Shown here: positions 20,385 through 30,259 of the stretch, piece after piece
How positions within the stretch are numbered: position 1 is the first letter of the stretch
Layout: each line of letters opens with the position of its first letter
Assembly: GCA_948144175.1 (NCBI GenBank)
Contig: CANXME010000049.1
Location: 1-64,000, forward strand
DNA from: Closterium sp. NIES-65
Lineage: Eukaryota; Streptophyta; Zygnematophyceae; Desmidiales; Closteriaceae
Direction of reading: 5' to 3'
Length of the DNA stretch: 64,000 nt
Made by a program: the position numbers and the translations under genes
Notes under the pieces: model-generated
What the model was told of the DNA's origin: nothing
The model's database searches: none
What the model saw: only the letters and a program-made list of their open reading frames with translations

Positions 20385-21515
20385 TGTCAACGAGAGTTGT
20401 GTGTTGGCCCCGTCCACGCTTGGGCGGAGCCGACTTCGTGGTGGGGTGTACGGAAGGTACAGCCGACTTGCAGCAGTGGGCGACGCCGACTTGGACGAGC
20501 TGGTCGACGGGGTTGGTCGACTTGCACGGCGCCACTGCAATACCGCCGACTTGGGAAGCCAGCGGCCGACTTCAACTGGTGGTCGGCGATGTGGCACGTC
20601 GACCTGGAAGTCGGCGCCGACTTGCAAGGTCACCGACTTGCAAGGTCACCGACTTGCAAGGTCACCGACTTGCAAGGTCACCGACTTCCAAGGTCGCCGA
20701 CTTCCAAGGTCGCCGACTTGGGAGGTCCCCAACTTCAAGAGGTCAGTCTGGAAGTCGGCGCCGACGTAGAAGGGGCGTCGACCTGGTGACGCCGACTTGG
20801 GTAGCTGACAACTGCACTGGTCGACCAGGAGTGACGTCGACCTGGATCTGGTCGACCGGAGGAGTGGTCGACCTGGTGAGGTCGACCTGGTGTGGTTGTC
20901 GACTTGGGAGGTCGACGAGCACATACAGGAGCAGCTGGTCGACATAGTTGCCCGGTCGACCAGGATACCTGGGTGACGAGGTTCTGCGAAGGAGTGCGAC
21001 GGTCACCCAGGCGAAGTTGGCGAGACCGACCTCCATGGTGGTATCCCGAGGTCGTCGTGGCGGATCAGAGGCAGTCGCTAGCCCGAGGTTGACGTGGTGT
21101 GTGCGCTGTGCAGGTGACGAGACTTTGCATGCCAATCATCTGCGCGCACCTGCAAAGCGGGTGCACTGCTGTCCTGCGTGAGCAATGCTGGCACACCGTC
21201 AACCTGCAGCGTTGGCAAGCTGTCGACTTTGCACTGCTGTAGCGTGGTCGACCAAGTCGTGCTGGAACGCGGTCGACCATGCTGTGCTGGCAGTCGACCA
21301 ACCTGAATGCTAGCTCTGATGTAGTCTTGCATTGCCAACTTCATTGTACCATTATTGACAACTTTCTCTAGTGAAACTCTTGCCAAAATTGCCCCGTGAA
21401 CTAGCAAGCAGTGTGAGCACTAGAAAAACGTCGAAGGACCAACGAACGCAGACATCACACGAGCACACGTGCCTAGCCAGTACTCTAAGCTCCCGTTGTA
21501 GTAGTTATCTCCGCA
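20385..21515 (+). repeat. element C 5' LTR
   Basis: It runs from TGTCAACGAGAG to ATCTCCGCA. It is unusually rich in GTCGAC-type motifs. Near 20618-20729 it holds seven 16-bp units of the type CGACTTGCAAGGTCAC. Confidence 0.95.
20618..20729 (+). repeat. 16-bp tandem repeat in element C LTR
   Basis: Four units CGACTTGCAAGGTCAC are followed by three degenerate ones (CGACTTCCAAGGTCGC and CGACTTGGGAGGTCCC). The 3' LTR has the same array at 27250-27361. It may hold repeated transcription-factor sites; function is not shown. Confidence 0.9.
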
Positions 21516-21532
21516 TGGTGCGGTGAGCGTGG
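21516..21532 (+). other. element C primer-binding site
   Basis: TGGTGCGGTGAGCGTGG directly follows the LTR. Its complement ends in CCA, as a tRNA 3' end does, but it is not the initiator-Met site used by the other copia elements here. The tRNA is not identified. Confidence 0.6.
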
Positions 21533-21930
21533 ACGGCACACGACTTACCCTTCAGTCAGGTCGACGTAGACACCACTTACCTATTTCGTAGTTACAGGCC
21601 GGCAACTGTGCGGTAGTCACTATGGTAGGAGTCGTAGGTGACGCGGGGGTGGTAGACACCCTGGAGGCACGGTTGGAGAACGCGAGGAGGAAGCACGAGG
21701 CCAACGAGTATGGCGACTTGCCCTGGGCGGTCGTTGAGGCTGGACTCCGCTCCACGTGGGCGACGGAGCACCCGTCTTGACCTGCCTCTCCTCGTCCGGT
21801 GAACAACGATGGCTGCGTCGACGTGGGCGTCAACGCCGGTGGTGGTCAAGTCGGCAGCAGTGCTGGAGGCACGTCGAGGCAAAGAGGTGTGATACATGCC
21901 GGTGAAGTCGGCGGCGTTCAGGCGCGAGGG

Positions 21931-22974
21931 ATGCAGACGTCGGCGGCTGCAGGCTCTTCGCAGGGTGACGTCGGAGGCCGACGTAGTGGGCTGTCGCCGA
22001 TGACGGCGACCCAGGTGACGGCAGGTGGGATTGCGCCGAGCTACGGCTACTTCAAGTTCACGCCGGACAGGATCTCGGTCACCCCCCCACTGTTCGGTCG
22101 ACCCGACATTCTCACCTGGAAGGAAGCTATCGAGCCCCTGCTGGAGATGGCTGGGCTGATCGGCTTCGCCCGAGGGACCGTGGTGACGCCTGGAGAACAC
22201 CACCCCGACTTGCGGGCGGAGTTCCGCGCCGTGCAGCTTTTGACCTTCACGGTCATCTCGCGGTGCTGCTCGCCGGGCGTGCAGATCGCCTTAAAGTGGT
22301 GCCGGGAGTACATCGACGCCGGCCACCGGGCGTGGCACTTCATTGAGTCGACGTACCAGGTCACCGATGACCTGTTCATCGCCCAGCTGGAGGGACAGCT
22401 GACGCAACTGCGTATGGGTGACGAGGAGACAGCGACTGACTACTGCAACCGAGCCCGGCGAATTCTCGCCACTATCAGGATGGCCGGCGCGCAGTACTCC
22501 ACGGCGTCGTACATCACCCATGTCATGCAGGGACTTTCTAGCAGCTATAACCTCCTGTAACGGCTGTCTATGGCGCCGAGCACAAGGGCGACGCTCAACG
22601 AGGACAACCTGACCTCATACATCCTTCAGGACGAGGCGATGCAGGAAGCTGAGCGATCACAGGAACTCTTGGTGCAGGCCAACTTCGTCGCCCCGGCGAA
22701 GCAAGGAGGCCGACCAGGAGAGCGCGGACAGTCTGGTGGCGGCGGGAGCGGTGGCTGGAAGTCGACCAAGGAGGTCGAGAAGAAGTCGACCAAGGACGAC
22801 GGTCAAGGAGGGGGAGGTCGACGTCGGGAGTGCTGGATCTGCCACAGCCCCAATCACCTCTCCTTCGAGTGTCCCGACCGCAGTGACTCCGACGACGACA
22901 ACAAGGGCGGCCGCGGGAGGTCGAGCAGTCGTCGTCCTCGTCGAGGAGGAAACCGGCCGCGCAAGGAGAAGTAG
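21931..22974 (+). pseudogene. gag: element C Gag with one in-frame stop
   Basis: The first in-frame ATG is 21931 (MQTSAAAG); the open frame itself reaches back to 21799. The copia capsid domain spans about residues 40-210 (TWKEAIEPLLEMAG, WHFIESTYQVTDD, YCNRARRILATIRM, LSSSYNLL). A TAA at 22558-22560 interrupts it just before RLSMAPSTRATLNED, where a Gln codon would fit. The nucleocapsid has a CCHC knuckle CWICHSPNHLSFEC and a Ser/Arg-rich tail ending at TAG 22972-22974. Gag would coat the RNA in a cytoplasmic particle. Confidence 0.9.
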
Positions 22975-22983
22975 TCGACCAAG

Positions 22984-24156
22984 ATGTCGACTTCGGCGAA
23001 CGACGCCGACTCCCCTGCTGGCAGCAAGGCGCGGGATGACAAGACGGCGTCGTGCTCGCTGGTCGCCGTCGTGGAGCCGACCGTCTCGCTGGCGCCGGAG
23101 GCCGGAGAGGACTTCCAGGCGGTGGCGGCAGCTGTGCAGGCGAACCCGGCAGTGGTCCTGCTCGACAGCGGTTGCTCCCACCACCTGATGGGGACGAAGG
23201 AAGTCTTCGTCGACCTGCAGCCGAGCGGCTTCATCAAGCACGTGCGCGGCTTCAATGGGGCGCTGCAGGATGTCCAGGGCCGCGGCACCGTCGCCCTGCA
23301 AGGGGAGGCCGGGAAGCAGGTGCTCATCCCCGACGTGCTGTACGTCCCGGGTGTGCGGGCGAACTTGCTGTCGTCCGGCCAGCTTAAGGAGCACGGCGTG
23401 AAGCTGCAAGAGGACGGCAACGGGATGGTGCTCGTCTCGGCAACGGGAAAGGTGCTCGGTCGGGCGACGTACTCCGGGCGTGTCCTCTGCACCGACCTGC
23501 GTCCCTGCTCAACGAGGTCGACGTCGCCCACGACGGAAGTTGTGGCTCTGCGGGCGATCGTCTCGAAGACGAAGTTGACGCCGGACCGTATGCATGCCCG
23601 GCTTGCACATGTCGGCATGGACACCATACGGAGCTCGGCGAAGAACGAGGTCGCCATTGGGCTGGACCCCAAGCCGGCGACGGGCGCCGACTCCCCGTGT
23701 GTCTCGTGCGTCGGCGGGAAGCTGGCGCGGCACACCTTCCCCGACCAAGGCTCCGACGCCGACGATGTGCTGGCCGTCGTGCACATCGACCTGTGCGGGC
23801 CATTCCGCGTGGCTGCCAAGGATGGCAGCCTGTACTTCTTGTTGCTGAAGGACCGCAAGACCCGCTACGTGTGGGTGAAGCCGGTCACCAAGAAGTCAGA
23901 TGCGTTGCCGGCGTTCGTGCAGTGGCTGGCAGTGGCTGAGCGGCAGACGAAGAGATCGGTGTTAATGCTGCGCTCTGACTGGGGAGGGGAGTTCCTCAGG
24001 AAGCAGTTCACCGACTTCGTGAACGGCAAGGGGATTGTCCACGACCTGACCTGCCCATACACCCCGCAGCAGAACGGCATGGCGGAGCGGGAGATGAGGA
24101 CGGTGGTGGAGTCGGTGCGGACAATGCTGCTGCACATGGGCGTGCAGCACCACTAG
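22984..24156 (+). CDS. pol: element C protease and integrase
   Basis: This is in the same frame as gag, three codons after its TAG. The aspartic protease motif LLDSGCSHHLM is at residues 58-68. The pre-integrase zinc region shows HARLAHV and CVSC. The integrase core has Asp in HIDLCGPF, Asp in RSDWGGEF and Glu in QQNGMAERE. The frame ends at TAG 24154-24156 in HH*WHLALRQAV, where related elements keep reading, so this stop truncates integrase. The product would process the polyprotein and insert cDNA. Confidence 0.9.
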   Translation: MSTSANDADSPAGSKARDDKTASCSLVAVVEPTVSLAPEAGEDFQAVAAAVQANPAVVLLDSGCSHHLMGTKEVFVDLQPSGFIKHVRGFNGALQDVQGRGTVALQGEAGKQVLIPDVLYVPGVRANLLSSGQLKEHGVKLQEDGNGMVLVSATGKVLGRATYSGRVLCTDLRPCSTRSTSPTTEVVALRAIVSKTKLTPDRMHARLAHVGMDTIRSSAKNEVAIGLDPKPATGADSPCVSCVGGKLARHTFPDQGSDADDVLAVVHIDLCGPFRVAAKDGSLYFLLLKDRKTRYVWVKPVTKKSDALPAFVQWLAVAERQTKRSVLMLRSDWGGEFLRKQFTDFVNGKGIVHDLTCPYTPQQNGMAEREMRTVVESVRTMLLHMGVQHH

Positions 24157-26886
24157 TGGCACCTCGCTCTCCGGCAGGCCGTTTGGGTCCGCAACTGCCT
24201 TGAGAGGTCGGCGCTGCCGCCGGAGACGACGCCGTACCAACTGCTGACCGGGAAGAAGCCCGACTTGTCGCTGGCGCGGGTGTGGGGCTGCATGGCGCAG
24301 TTCTTAGTCACCGAGCAGCAGCGTGGTGGGAAGCTGCAGCCGAAGGCCAGGTGGGGCCTGCACCTTGGCGTGTCGGCGGCGAGCAAGGGCTGGGAGCTCC
24401 TCGACGTCGACGCCGACCGGGTGGTCACCACGTCGGATGTGGTGTTCTACGAGGAGCTGTCGCTGGCCGAGTGGAAGACGGAGTACGGGTCGGTGTCCGG
24501 CCGCTCGTCGCCCACCCCGCCCTCTGACACCTCGTCGGCGACGCTGCCACTGCTTGCCGAGGTCGGTGAGCTTGCTATTACGGACGTCGAGGACGTCCGC
24601 CCTACCCCTCCCCCTCCGACCCCTGCCCCTCCCCTCGTGGCCGACCTGCGTGGGCTGACCTCGGTGTCGGCCTCCGGCGATGAGGGGAGTAGTGGGACGT
24701 CGCCTTCGGCCAAGTGCATCGCCGGTGGCCGACGTGACGAGCGGCAGGTCGACGTGGGATTGCAGTCGACGTCGACAGGGGAGGAGCAGGTCGAGATGCA
24801 GGTCGAGGACCAGCGGCCGACAAAGGAGCAGGCAGCAGTGACGCCGACCAAGGAGCAGTCGGCGGCCGGGCAGTCGGCAGGGGAGCCGACCATAGGGGAG
24901 AAGTCGGCTGGGACGCCGGCTGAGGAGCAGCAGGACGCCGAGGGCAGCGACAACAGCAACGATGGAGAGGACGCCGAGGAGGTCCAGCCAGGACCACGGC
25001 GTTCAGGCCGACTTCGGAGACCGCCTGACTTCTTCGTCCCCGCTGCCGACGCCGAGGGCAGCGACAACAGCAACGATGGAGGGGACGCCGAGGAGGTCCA
25101 GCCAGGACCACGGCGTTCAGGCCGACTTCGGAGACCGCCTGACTTCTTCATCCCCGCTGCCTTCACCACGGTGTACGACGTGGACGATGAGGCCGACGAC
25201 CTGCTGTACGACGATGCCGAGGAGGATGAGGAGTTTCCAGAGCTCGACCCCGACATGCTAGCCGACCCCGAGCACCGTTGGGACATCTCGACGATGACGG
25301 TGAAGGAGGCGTTGGCGAGCTGGAAGGGCCCGGCGGTGAAGGCCGCCATGGAGGAGGAGATTCGCAGCCTCCTCAACATGGGAACGTGGGAGTTGGTCGA
25401 ACGTCCGCCGGGAGTGAACGTCATGAAGAACCGGTGGGTGTTGACGACGAAGTACCACGTCGACGACACCGTCGAGCGCGAGAAGGCGAGGCTGGTTGTG
25501 AAGGGCTTCACGCAGGTCTACGGCGCCGACTACGACGAGACGTTCGCGCCGGTGGGCAGCTACGTCACGCTGAGGATCTTCCTCAGCATCGTCGCCGTCC
25601 GCAACCTCAACCTGATGCAGCTCGACATGAAGAACGCCTTCTTGCAGAGCAAGCTCGACAGGGTGCTCTACATGTCCCAGCCGGACTACTTCAACGACGG
25701 GACCGGCCGGGTGTGCAAGCTGCTGAAGAGCCTGTACGGGCTAAAGCAGTCGCCGCTGCTATGGTACTTGGCGCTCAATGACGTGCTGGTCGGCGCCGGG
25801 TGGAAGAAGAGCCAGGTCGACGAGGCTCTCTACTTCAAGGACGGAAAGGACGGAGTGGCCTGCTGGGTGCTGGTCTACGTCGACGACCTACTTGCCGCCA
25901 GCAGTAGCGCCGCGATGTTGAAGGAGCTGAAGGAGCTTCTGGAAGCCGCCTTCGAGCTGCGTGAGATCTCGCCGGTGCAGAAGTACCTCGGGCTGGAGAT
26001 CGTCCGCGACAGGTCGGCGGGGAAGCTGTGGCTGCACCAGCAGGGCTACGCCAACAAGCTTCGTAGGCGCTTCATCGACGAGGAGCAGACCGGGCGCACC
26101 CCGAAGACGCAGGTCTCAGTCGATGCCTACGCCGAGCTCACGTTCGATGACGAGGAGGCACAGGAGCGGCAGGAAGAGGAGTACCGGCAGAAGGTCGGCT
26201 CGCTGCAGTTCGCGGCGACGACGACGAGGCCGGACATCGCCTTCGCCTGCAGCAAGCTGGGGAGCGGCCTCACGGTGAGGAGCGACCAGCACTGGCGCGA
26301 GGTCGACCGCTGCCTCGCCTACCTCGCCAATACGCGCGACACCGCACTGGAGTTCGGCGGTGGACCTGAGTCGCTGGAGCTGGTCGGCTACGTGGACGCC
26401 GACGACGCCGGTGACAAGCAGAACAGGATGAGCACGGGTGGCTACGTGTTCGTCTATGGAGGGGCCGCAGTCTCCTGGTCGAGCCAGCGCATCAAGTGTG
26501 CGACGTTGTCATCGACTGAGTCGGAGTACGTGGCAGCCACCGAAGCCGGCAAGGAAGGACGCCGACTTCGCTTCCTCCTTGCAGAGTTCCGGCAGCTGGA
26601 TGCCGGGAAGCCGACCGTCCTTCGGGTGGACAACAAGTCGGCCATCACAGTCGTCGAGGGCATGGGGTTGACGGGCAACCTCAAGCACATGGAGCGGCGA
26701 CAGGCCTGGCTGCAGCACATGGTGAAGCGCGGGAAGTTCTCGCTGAGGTACATCCCGACCAATGAGCAGCCGGCCGACTTCCTGACGAAGGCGCTGCACT
26801 ATCCGGCCTTCAACCGGTGCTCCGTCGCCATCGGCCAGGTGCGCTTGGCCGACGTGGGCGACGAAGATGACAACGTGCAGCAGTAG
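24157..26886 (+). CDS. pol: element C integrase tail, reverse transcriptase and RNase H
   Basis: This is in frame with the upstream pol after the TAG at 24154. It begins with the integrase C-terminus (VWGCMAQF), then a Glu/Ser-rich linker with a 114-bp tandem duplication (RRSGRLRRPPDFF twice). The RT follows: WELVERPPG, KARLVVKGF, MDMKNAF-type LDMKNAFLQ, LYGLKQSP and the catalytic LVYVDDLLA. RNase H has Asp in YVDADDAG, Glu in STESEYVAA, Asp in RVDNKSA and the ADFLTKAL box. The open stretch from 24265 alone is 873 codons, ending at TAG 26884-26886. No damaged residue was seen. Confidence 0.93.
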   Translation, partial: WHLALRQAVWVRNCLERSALPPETTPYQLLTGKKPDLSLARVWGCMAQFLVTEQQRGGKLQPKARWGLHLGVSAASKGWELLDVDADRVVTTSDVVFYEELSLAEWKTEYGSVSGRSSPTPPSDTSSATLPLLAEVGELAITDVEDVRPTPPPPTPAPPLVADLRGLTSVSASGDEGSSGTSPSAKCIAGGRRDERQVDVGLQSTSTGEEQVEMQVEDQRPTKEQAAVTPTKEQSAAGQSAGEPTIGEKSAGTPAEEQQDAEGSDNSNDGEDAEEVQPGPRRSGRLRRPPDFFVPAADAEGSDNSNDGGDAEEVQPGPRRSGRLRRPPDFFIPAAFTTVYDVDDEADDLLYDDAEEDEEFPELDPDMLADPEHRWDISTMTVKEALASWKGPAVKAAMEEEIRSLLNMGTWELVERPPGVNVMKNRWVLTTKYHVDDTVEREKARLVVKGFTQVYGADYDETFAPVGSYVTLRIFLSIVAVRNLNLMQLDMKNAFLQSKLDRVLYMSQPDYFNDGTGRVCKLLKSLYGLKQSPLLWYLALNDVLVGAGWKKSQVDEALYFKDGKDGVACWVLVYVDDLLAASSSAAMLKELKELLEAAFELREISPVQKYLGLEIVRDRSAGKLWLHQQGYANKLRRRFIDEEQTGRTPKTQVSVDAYAELTFDDEEAQERQEEEYRQKVGSLQFAATTTRPDIAFACSKLGSGLTVRSDQHWREVDRCLAYLANTRDTALEFGGGPESLELVGYVDADDAGDKQNRMSTGGYVFVYGGAAVSWSSQRIKCATLSSTESEYVAATEAGKEGRRLRFLLAEFRQLDAGKPTVLRVDNKSAITVVEGMGLTGNLKHMERRQAWLQHMVKRGKFSLRYIPTNEQPADFLTKALHYPAFNRCSVAIGQVRLADVGDEDDNVQQ

Positions 26887-27005
26887 GTGCCATGCCCTCT
26901 TGCATGGCTGGTGCGGTGGACGACGTGCTGTGTGTTGGGTGCACGTCGACGAGCTATTCTCTGAGGAGTACTGCCGAGTGGACTTGGGGGGGCCAAGCGT
27001 GAACG

Positions 27006-27016
27006 CGGCAGGGGAG
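27006..27016 (+). other. element C polypurine tract
   Basis: CGGCAGGGGAG lies immediately before the 3' LTR start TGTCAACGGGAG, the usual site for plus-strand priming. Confidence 0.7.
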
Positions 27017-28147
27017 TGTCAACGGGAGTTGTGTGTTGGCCCCATCCACGCTTGGGCGGAGCCGACTTCGTGGTGGGGTGTACGGAAGGTACAGCCGACT
27101 TGCAGCAGTGGGCGACGCCGACTTGGACGAGCTGGTCGACGGGGTTGGTTGACTTGCACGGCGCCACTGCAATACCGCCGACTTGGGAAGCCAGCGGCCG
27201 ACTTCAACTGGTGGTCGGCGATGTGGCACGTCGACCTGGAAGTCGGCGCCGACTTGCAAGGTCACCGACTTGCAAGGTCACCGACTTGCAAGGTCACCGA
27301 CTTGCAAGGTCACCGACTTCCAAGGGCGCCGACTTCCAAGGTCGCCGACTTGGGAGGTCGCCAACTTCAAGAGGTCAGTCTGGAAGTCGGCGCCGACGTA
27401 GAAGGGGCGTCGACCTGGTGACGCCGACTTGGGTAGCTGACAACTGCACTGGTCGACCAGGAGTGACGTCGACCTGGATCTGGTCGACCGGAGGAGTGGT
27501 CGACCTGGTGAGGTCGACCTGGTGTGGTTGTCGACTTGGGAGGTCGACGAGCACATACAGGAGCAGCTGGTCGACATAGTTGCCCGGTCGACCAGGATAC
27601 CTGGGTGACGAGGTTCTGCGAAGGAGTGCGACGGTCACCCAGGCGAAGTTGGCGAGACCGACCTCCATGGTGGTATCCCGAGGTCGTCGTGGCGGATCAG
27701 AGGCAGTCGCTAGCCCGAGGTTGACGTGGTGTGTGCGCTGTGCAGGTGACGAGACTTTGCATGCCAATCATCTGCGCGCACCTGCAAAGCGGGTGCACTG
27801 CTGTCCTGCGTGAGCAATGCTGGCACACCGTCAACCTGCAGCGTTGGCAAGCTGTCGACTTTGCACTGCTGTAGCGTGGTCGACCAAGTCGTGCTGGAAC
27901 GCGGTCGACCATGCTGTGCTGGCAGTCGACCAACCTGAATGCTAGCTCTGATGTAGTCTTGCATTGCCAACTTCATTGTACCATTATTGACAACTTTCTC
28001 TAGTGAAACTCTTGCCAAAATTGCCCCGTGAACTAGCAAGCAGTGTGAGCACTAGGAAAACGTCTAAGGACCAACGAACGCAGACATCACACGAGCACAC
28101 GTGCCTAGCCAGTACTCTAAGCTCCCGTTGTAGTAGTTATCTCCCCA
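27017..28147 (+). repeat. element C 3' LTR
   Basis: 1131 bp, the same length as the 5' LTR. It runs from TGTCAACGGGAG to ATCTCCCCA, followed by the target duplication CGACG. Confidence 0.95.
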
Positions 28148-28409
28148 CGACGGGCAACGGGGGGCGACGCACGGGTCCCCGTCGCCCGTCGCAGTGCCTC
28201 CCGGGAGCGGCGCGCGGCGTGACGGGGCAGAAACCCGCCGCGCGCCTCGGGGCGCACGGCGGGAAGAGAACCGCCGCGTGCCTCGGGGCGCACGGCGGGC
28301 AGAAAACCGCCGCGCGCCTCGGGGCGCACGGCGGAAAGGGAGAGTAGCAGTTGCAGCGGAAGGAGTGTGGTGGGGCCCACAGGCCAGGAGCTTACTGCTC
28401 TGATAACCA

Positions 28410-28592
28410 TGTGAAAATAGGTAGTTAGAAGTAGAAGCCATGGCTAGGAAAGACCTAGCTAGGCAAGAATAGTTTAGGCAAAAAGAGGAATTGCACTAGC
28501 AAGCAACGGGATACATATAGGAAACCCTAAGGGGTTGTACTCGCTATAGAGTACCCCACTACATGCTAGAGAACAAAGATAACATTCTGACA
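28410..28592 (-). repeat. D2 LTR, right (5' LTR)
   Basis: 183 bp, the same ends as 19228-19410, followed by the target duplication GAAGG at 28593-28597. Confidence 0.92.
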
Positions 28593-29945
28593 GAAGGTGC
28601 GAGCGCTGCTGAGGTAATCAAAGCGGACACGACAGTTGAGCGGTTACGACCAGAAGCACGGCATTGACTTCGACCAGACGTTCGCTCCGATCAGCCGTCA
28701 CACTTCTGTCAGGATCTTGCTTCCCTTGCTGCCGCAAGACACCTACCCCATCGTCAGATCGACATGAAGAACGCATTCCGATATGCGTTGGTGGATGCAT
28801 TAATAAACGTGGAGCAACCACACATGTATGATGAAGGCAACTCGCACATGTGCCAGCTGGGAAGGTCCCTCTATGGGATCAAACATGTGCCAAGGCTCAG
28901 GCAGCAATACCTGCACAACATCCTGCTCGAAATTGGATCCAAGCAACTCCCTCATGATCCCGGAATGTATTGCCGAGATTTCCATGGTGACTACATTCTC
29001 CTCACGATCTAGTAGACGGCTTGCTCTACACTGGATCAAGCACCGGACTACTCGATCATTTCGAAAGGAACTTAGCGACACGCGTCGACATCACCCGCAA
29101 CCATGACGTGAAGCAGTTTCTTGAACTTAACATCTCCTATGCGCCAGAGGCCATCCATCTCTCAACTGCCAAGTACGCTGAAACACTTGGCAAACGCTTC
29201 AACATTCTGCCTACACCACCCTCCACCCTTTACTGCACTCCTGGACCCAACCACAAGCCTAACAACAAAACCATGTCCTCTGCAGTAGCTTGGGTGCCTA
29301 CTCTTTGCCTCTGTGACATGCAGGCCGGATCTCTCCTACAGCGCAAGCCAACTAGCTCAGTAATCCCGCAAACCAACGGCTGAAAATCTCATAGGCCTTC
29401 ACTGCGCTCTGCAATTGGGCTCTGCTACTCCACAATTGCGACCCTGTCCTTCAACCTCATCAGAAACGTGGACGCTGATCATGCTGCTTACCCCGACATT
29501 CGACGGCCAAGAACTGGGTTCCTGTTCCGCCTCGAGCCAAGAAGGCCCATCTCCTGGAACACACAAAAGTAGGAACTAATTGCCCTGTCATCGGCTGAAG
29601 CTGATTTTATCGCCGCAACTGCAGCACTTCACGAAGGGCTTTATCTATAGGAGCTCCTATAGGAGGCGAAATCCCAACTTCGCCCACGTTCGCCAGCACT
29701 ACAATAGAGCGTGATCAGGATCGCGAACAAACCGGGATTCGTCAACCGCACCAAGTACATTGCTCTGCGGTACTTCTTCGTCAACAACAAAGTTGACAAG
29801 GGCAAGGTTGACTTGACATGTTGCCCGACGGATGACATGGCACTTGAATTCCTCACCAAGTGACTGCCACATCAACAGTCCCAGCACTGCTCCGAACTCA
29901 GCGGAGTAGTCAAGCGCGTCAAGACCTGCTACGGCCAGGAGTGAA
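28593..29945 (+). pseudogene. pol: copia F reverse transcriptase and RNase H, right of D2
   Basis: The integrase remnant resumes (VRALLR) and joins an RT lacking its first part: QKHGIDFDQTFAPISRHTSVRIL, then QIDMKNAF and RSLYGIKHVP. The catalytic box reads LVDGLLYTGSS, so the usual YVDD has lost both Tyr and the second Asp. DVKQFLELNISYAPEAI is the RT connection. RNase H has Asp in RNVDADHA and Glu in LSSAEADF; many stops follow. The frame ends just before a purine tract. Confidence 0.82.
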
Positions 29946-29951
29946 GGGGGG

Positions 29952-30259
29952 TGTTATGAAGAGTAAATTGTGAAAAGTACTATGCACTTATGACAGTAGG
30001 AAGCGAATCACAGAGCAAAGGGTATGAAGGCAAAGAGGAAGATTGACACAAAGGGTTGCGTACAGTTTCGGATCATCTGGACTGTCAAGGCAGACAACGT
30101 CGGGCAGCTGCATCATCGAGGATTCTGCCGGAAACAATTCGGAACCGTGTGGAGTCGCACGAATGGACATTGCTGCAATAAGGGAATGTAATTTTTAGAG
30201 TACATGGCTAGCTAGGTCGTTTCGTATTCCCCTGTACTCTTGTTCATACGCATGTAGTT
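29952..30259 (+). repeat. copia F 3' LTR, cut by A1
   Basis: The purine tract AAGGGGGGTG (29944-29952) is followed by TGTTATGAAGAG. About 308 bp later element A1 is inserted; the rest of this LTR probably continues after 36615. The end cannot be fixed because there is no partner LTR. Confidence 0.65.

Larger units (their letters stand above)
20385..28147 (+). mobile_element. Ty1/copia element C, young, nearly complete
   Basis: Two 1131-bp LTRs, a primer site, one continuous gag-pol frame and a purine tract are all present. The flanks CGACG (20380-20384 and 28148-28152) are a perfect target duplication. LTRs differ at about eight positions by eye, the least in the window for an LTR of this size. 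The single frame from 21931 to 26886 is cut by three in-frame stops (22558 TAA, 22972 TAG, 24154 TAG). All catalytic motifs I can check are intact. It is inserted in D2. Confidence 0.96.
19228..28592 (-). mobile_element. non-autonomous LTR element D2, split by copia C
   Basis: Two 183-bp repeats (19228-19410 and 28410-28592) start TGTGAAAATAGG and end TTCT(A/G)ACA, with four differences by eye. The flanks are GAAGG on both sides, a perfect 5-bp target duplication. The primer site at 28395-28409 reads TGGTTATCAGAGCAG on the minus strand. Without copia C and its duplicated CGACG the element is 1597 bp, close to D1. The interior has only repeats. The stretch next to the left LTR (19411-19510) resembles the 3' end of family 1 at 43431-43550, for example CAAGCTCAGGGTGGATC. 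Confidence 0.92.

Noticed and set aside
19590..20633. A 347-codon minus-strand frame with Pro-Val-Ala repeats
   Set aside because: It runs across the boundary of D2 and the element C LTR, so it is a chimera of repeats with no coding support.
20618..20729. Regular 16-bp repeats that might suggest a CRISPR array
   Set aside because: The units are contiguous with no unique spacers, lie inside an LTR and are repeated in the other LTR; the genome is eukaryotic.
22657..23858. Long minus-strand frames opposite element C gag-pol
   Set aside because: They are antisense shadows of a high-GC coding sequence with no recognisable domain.
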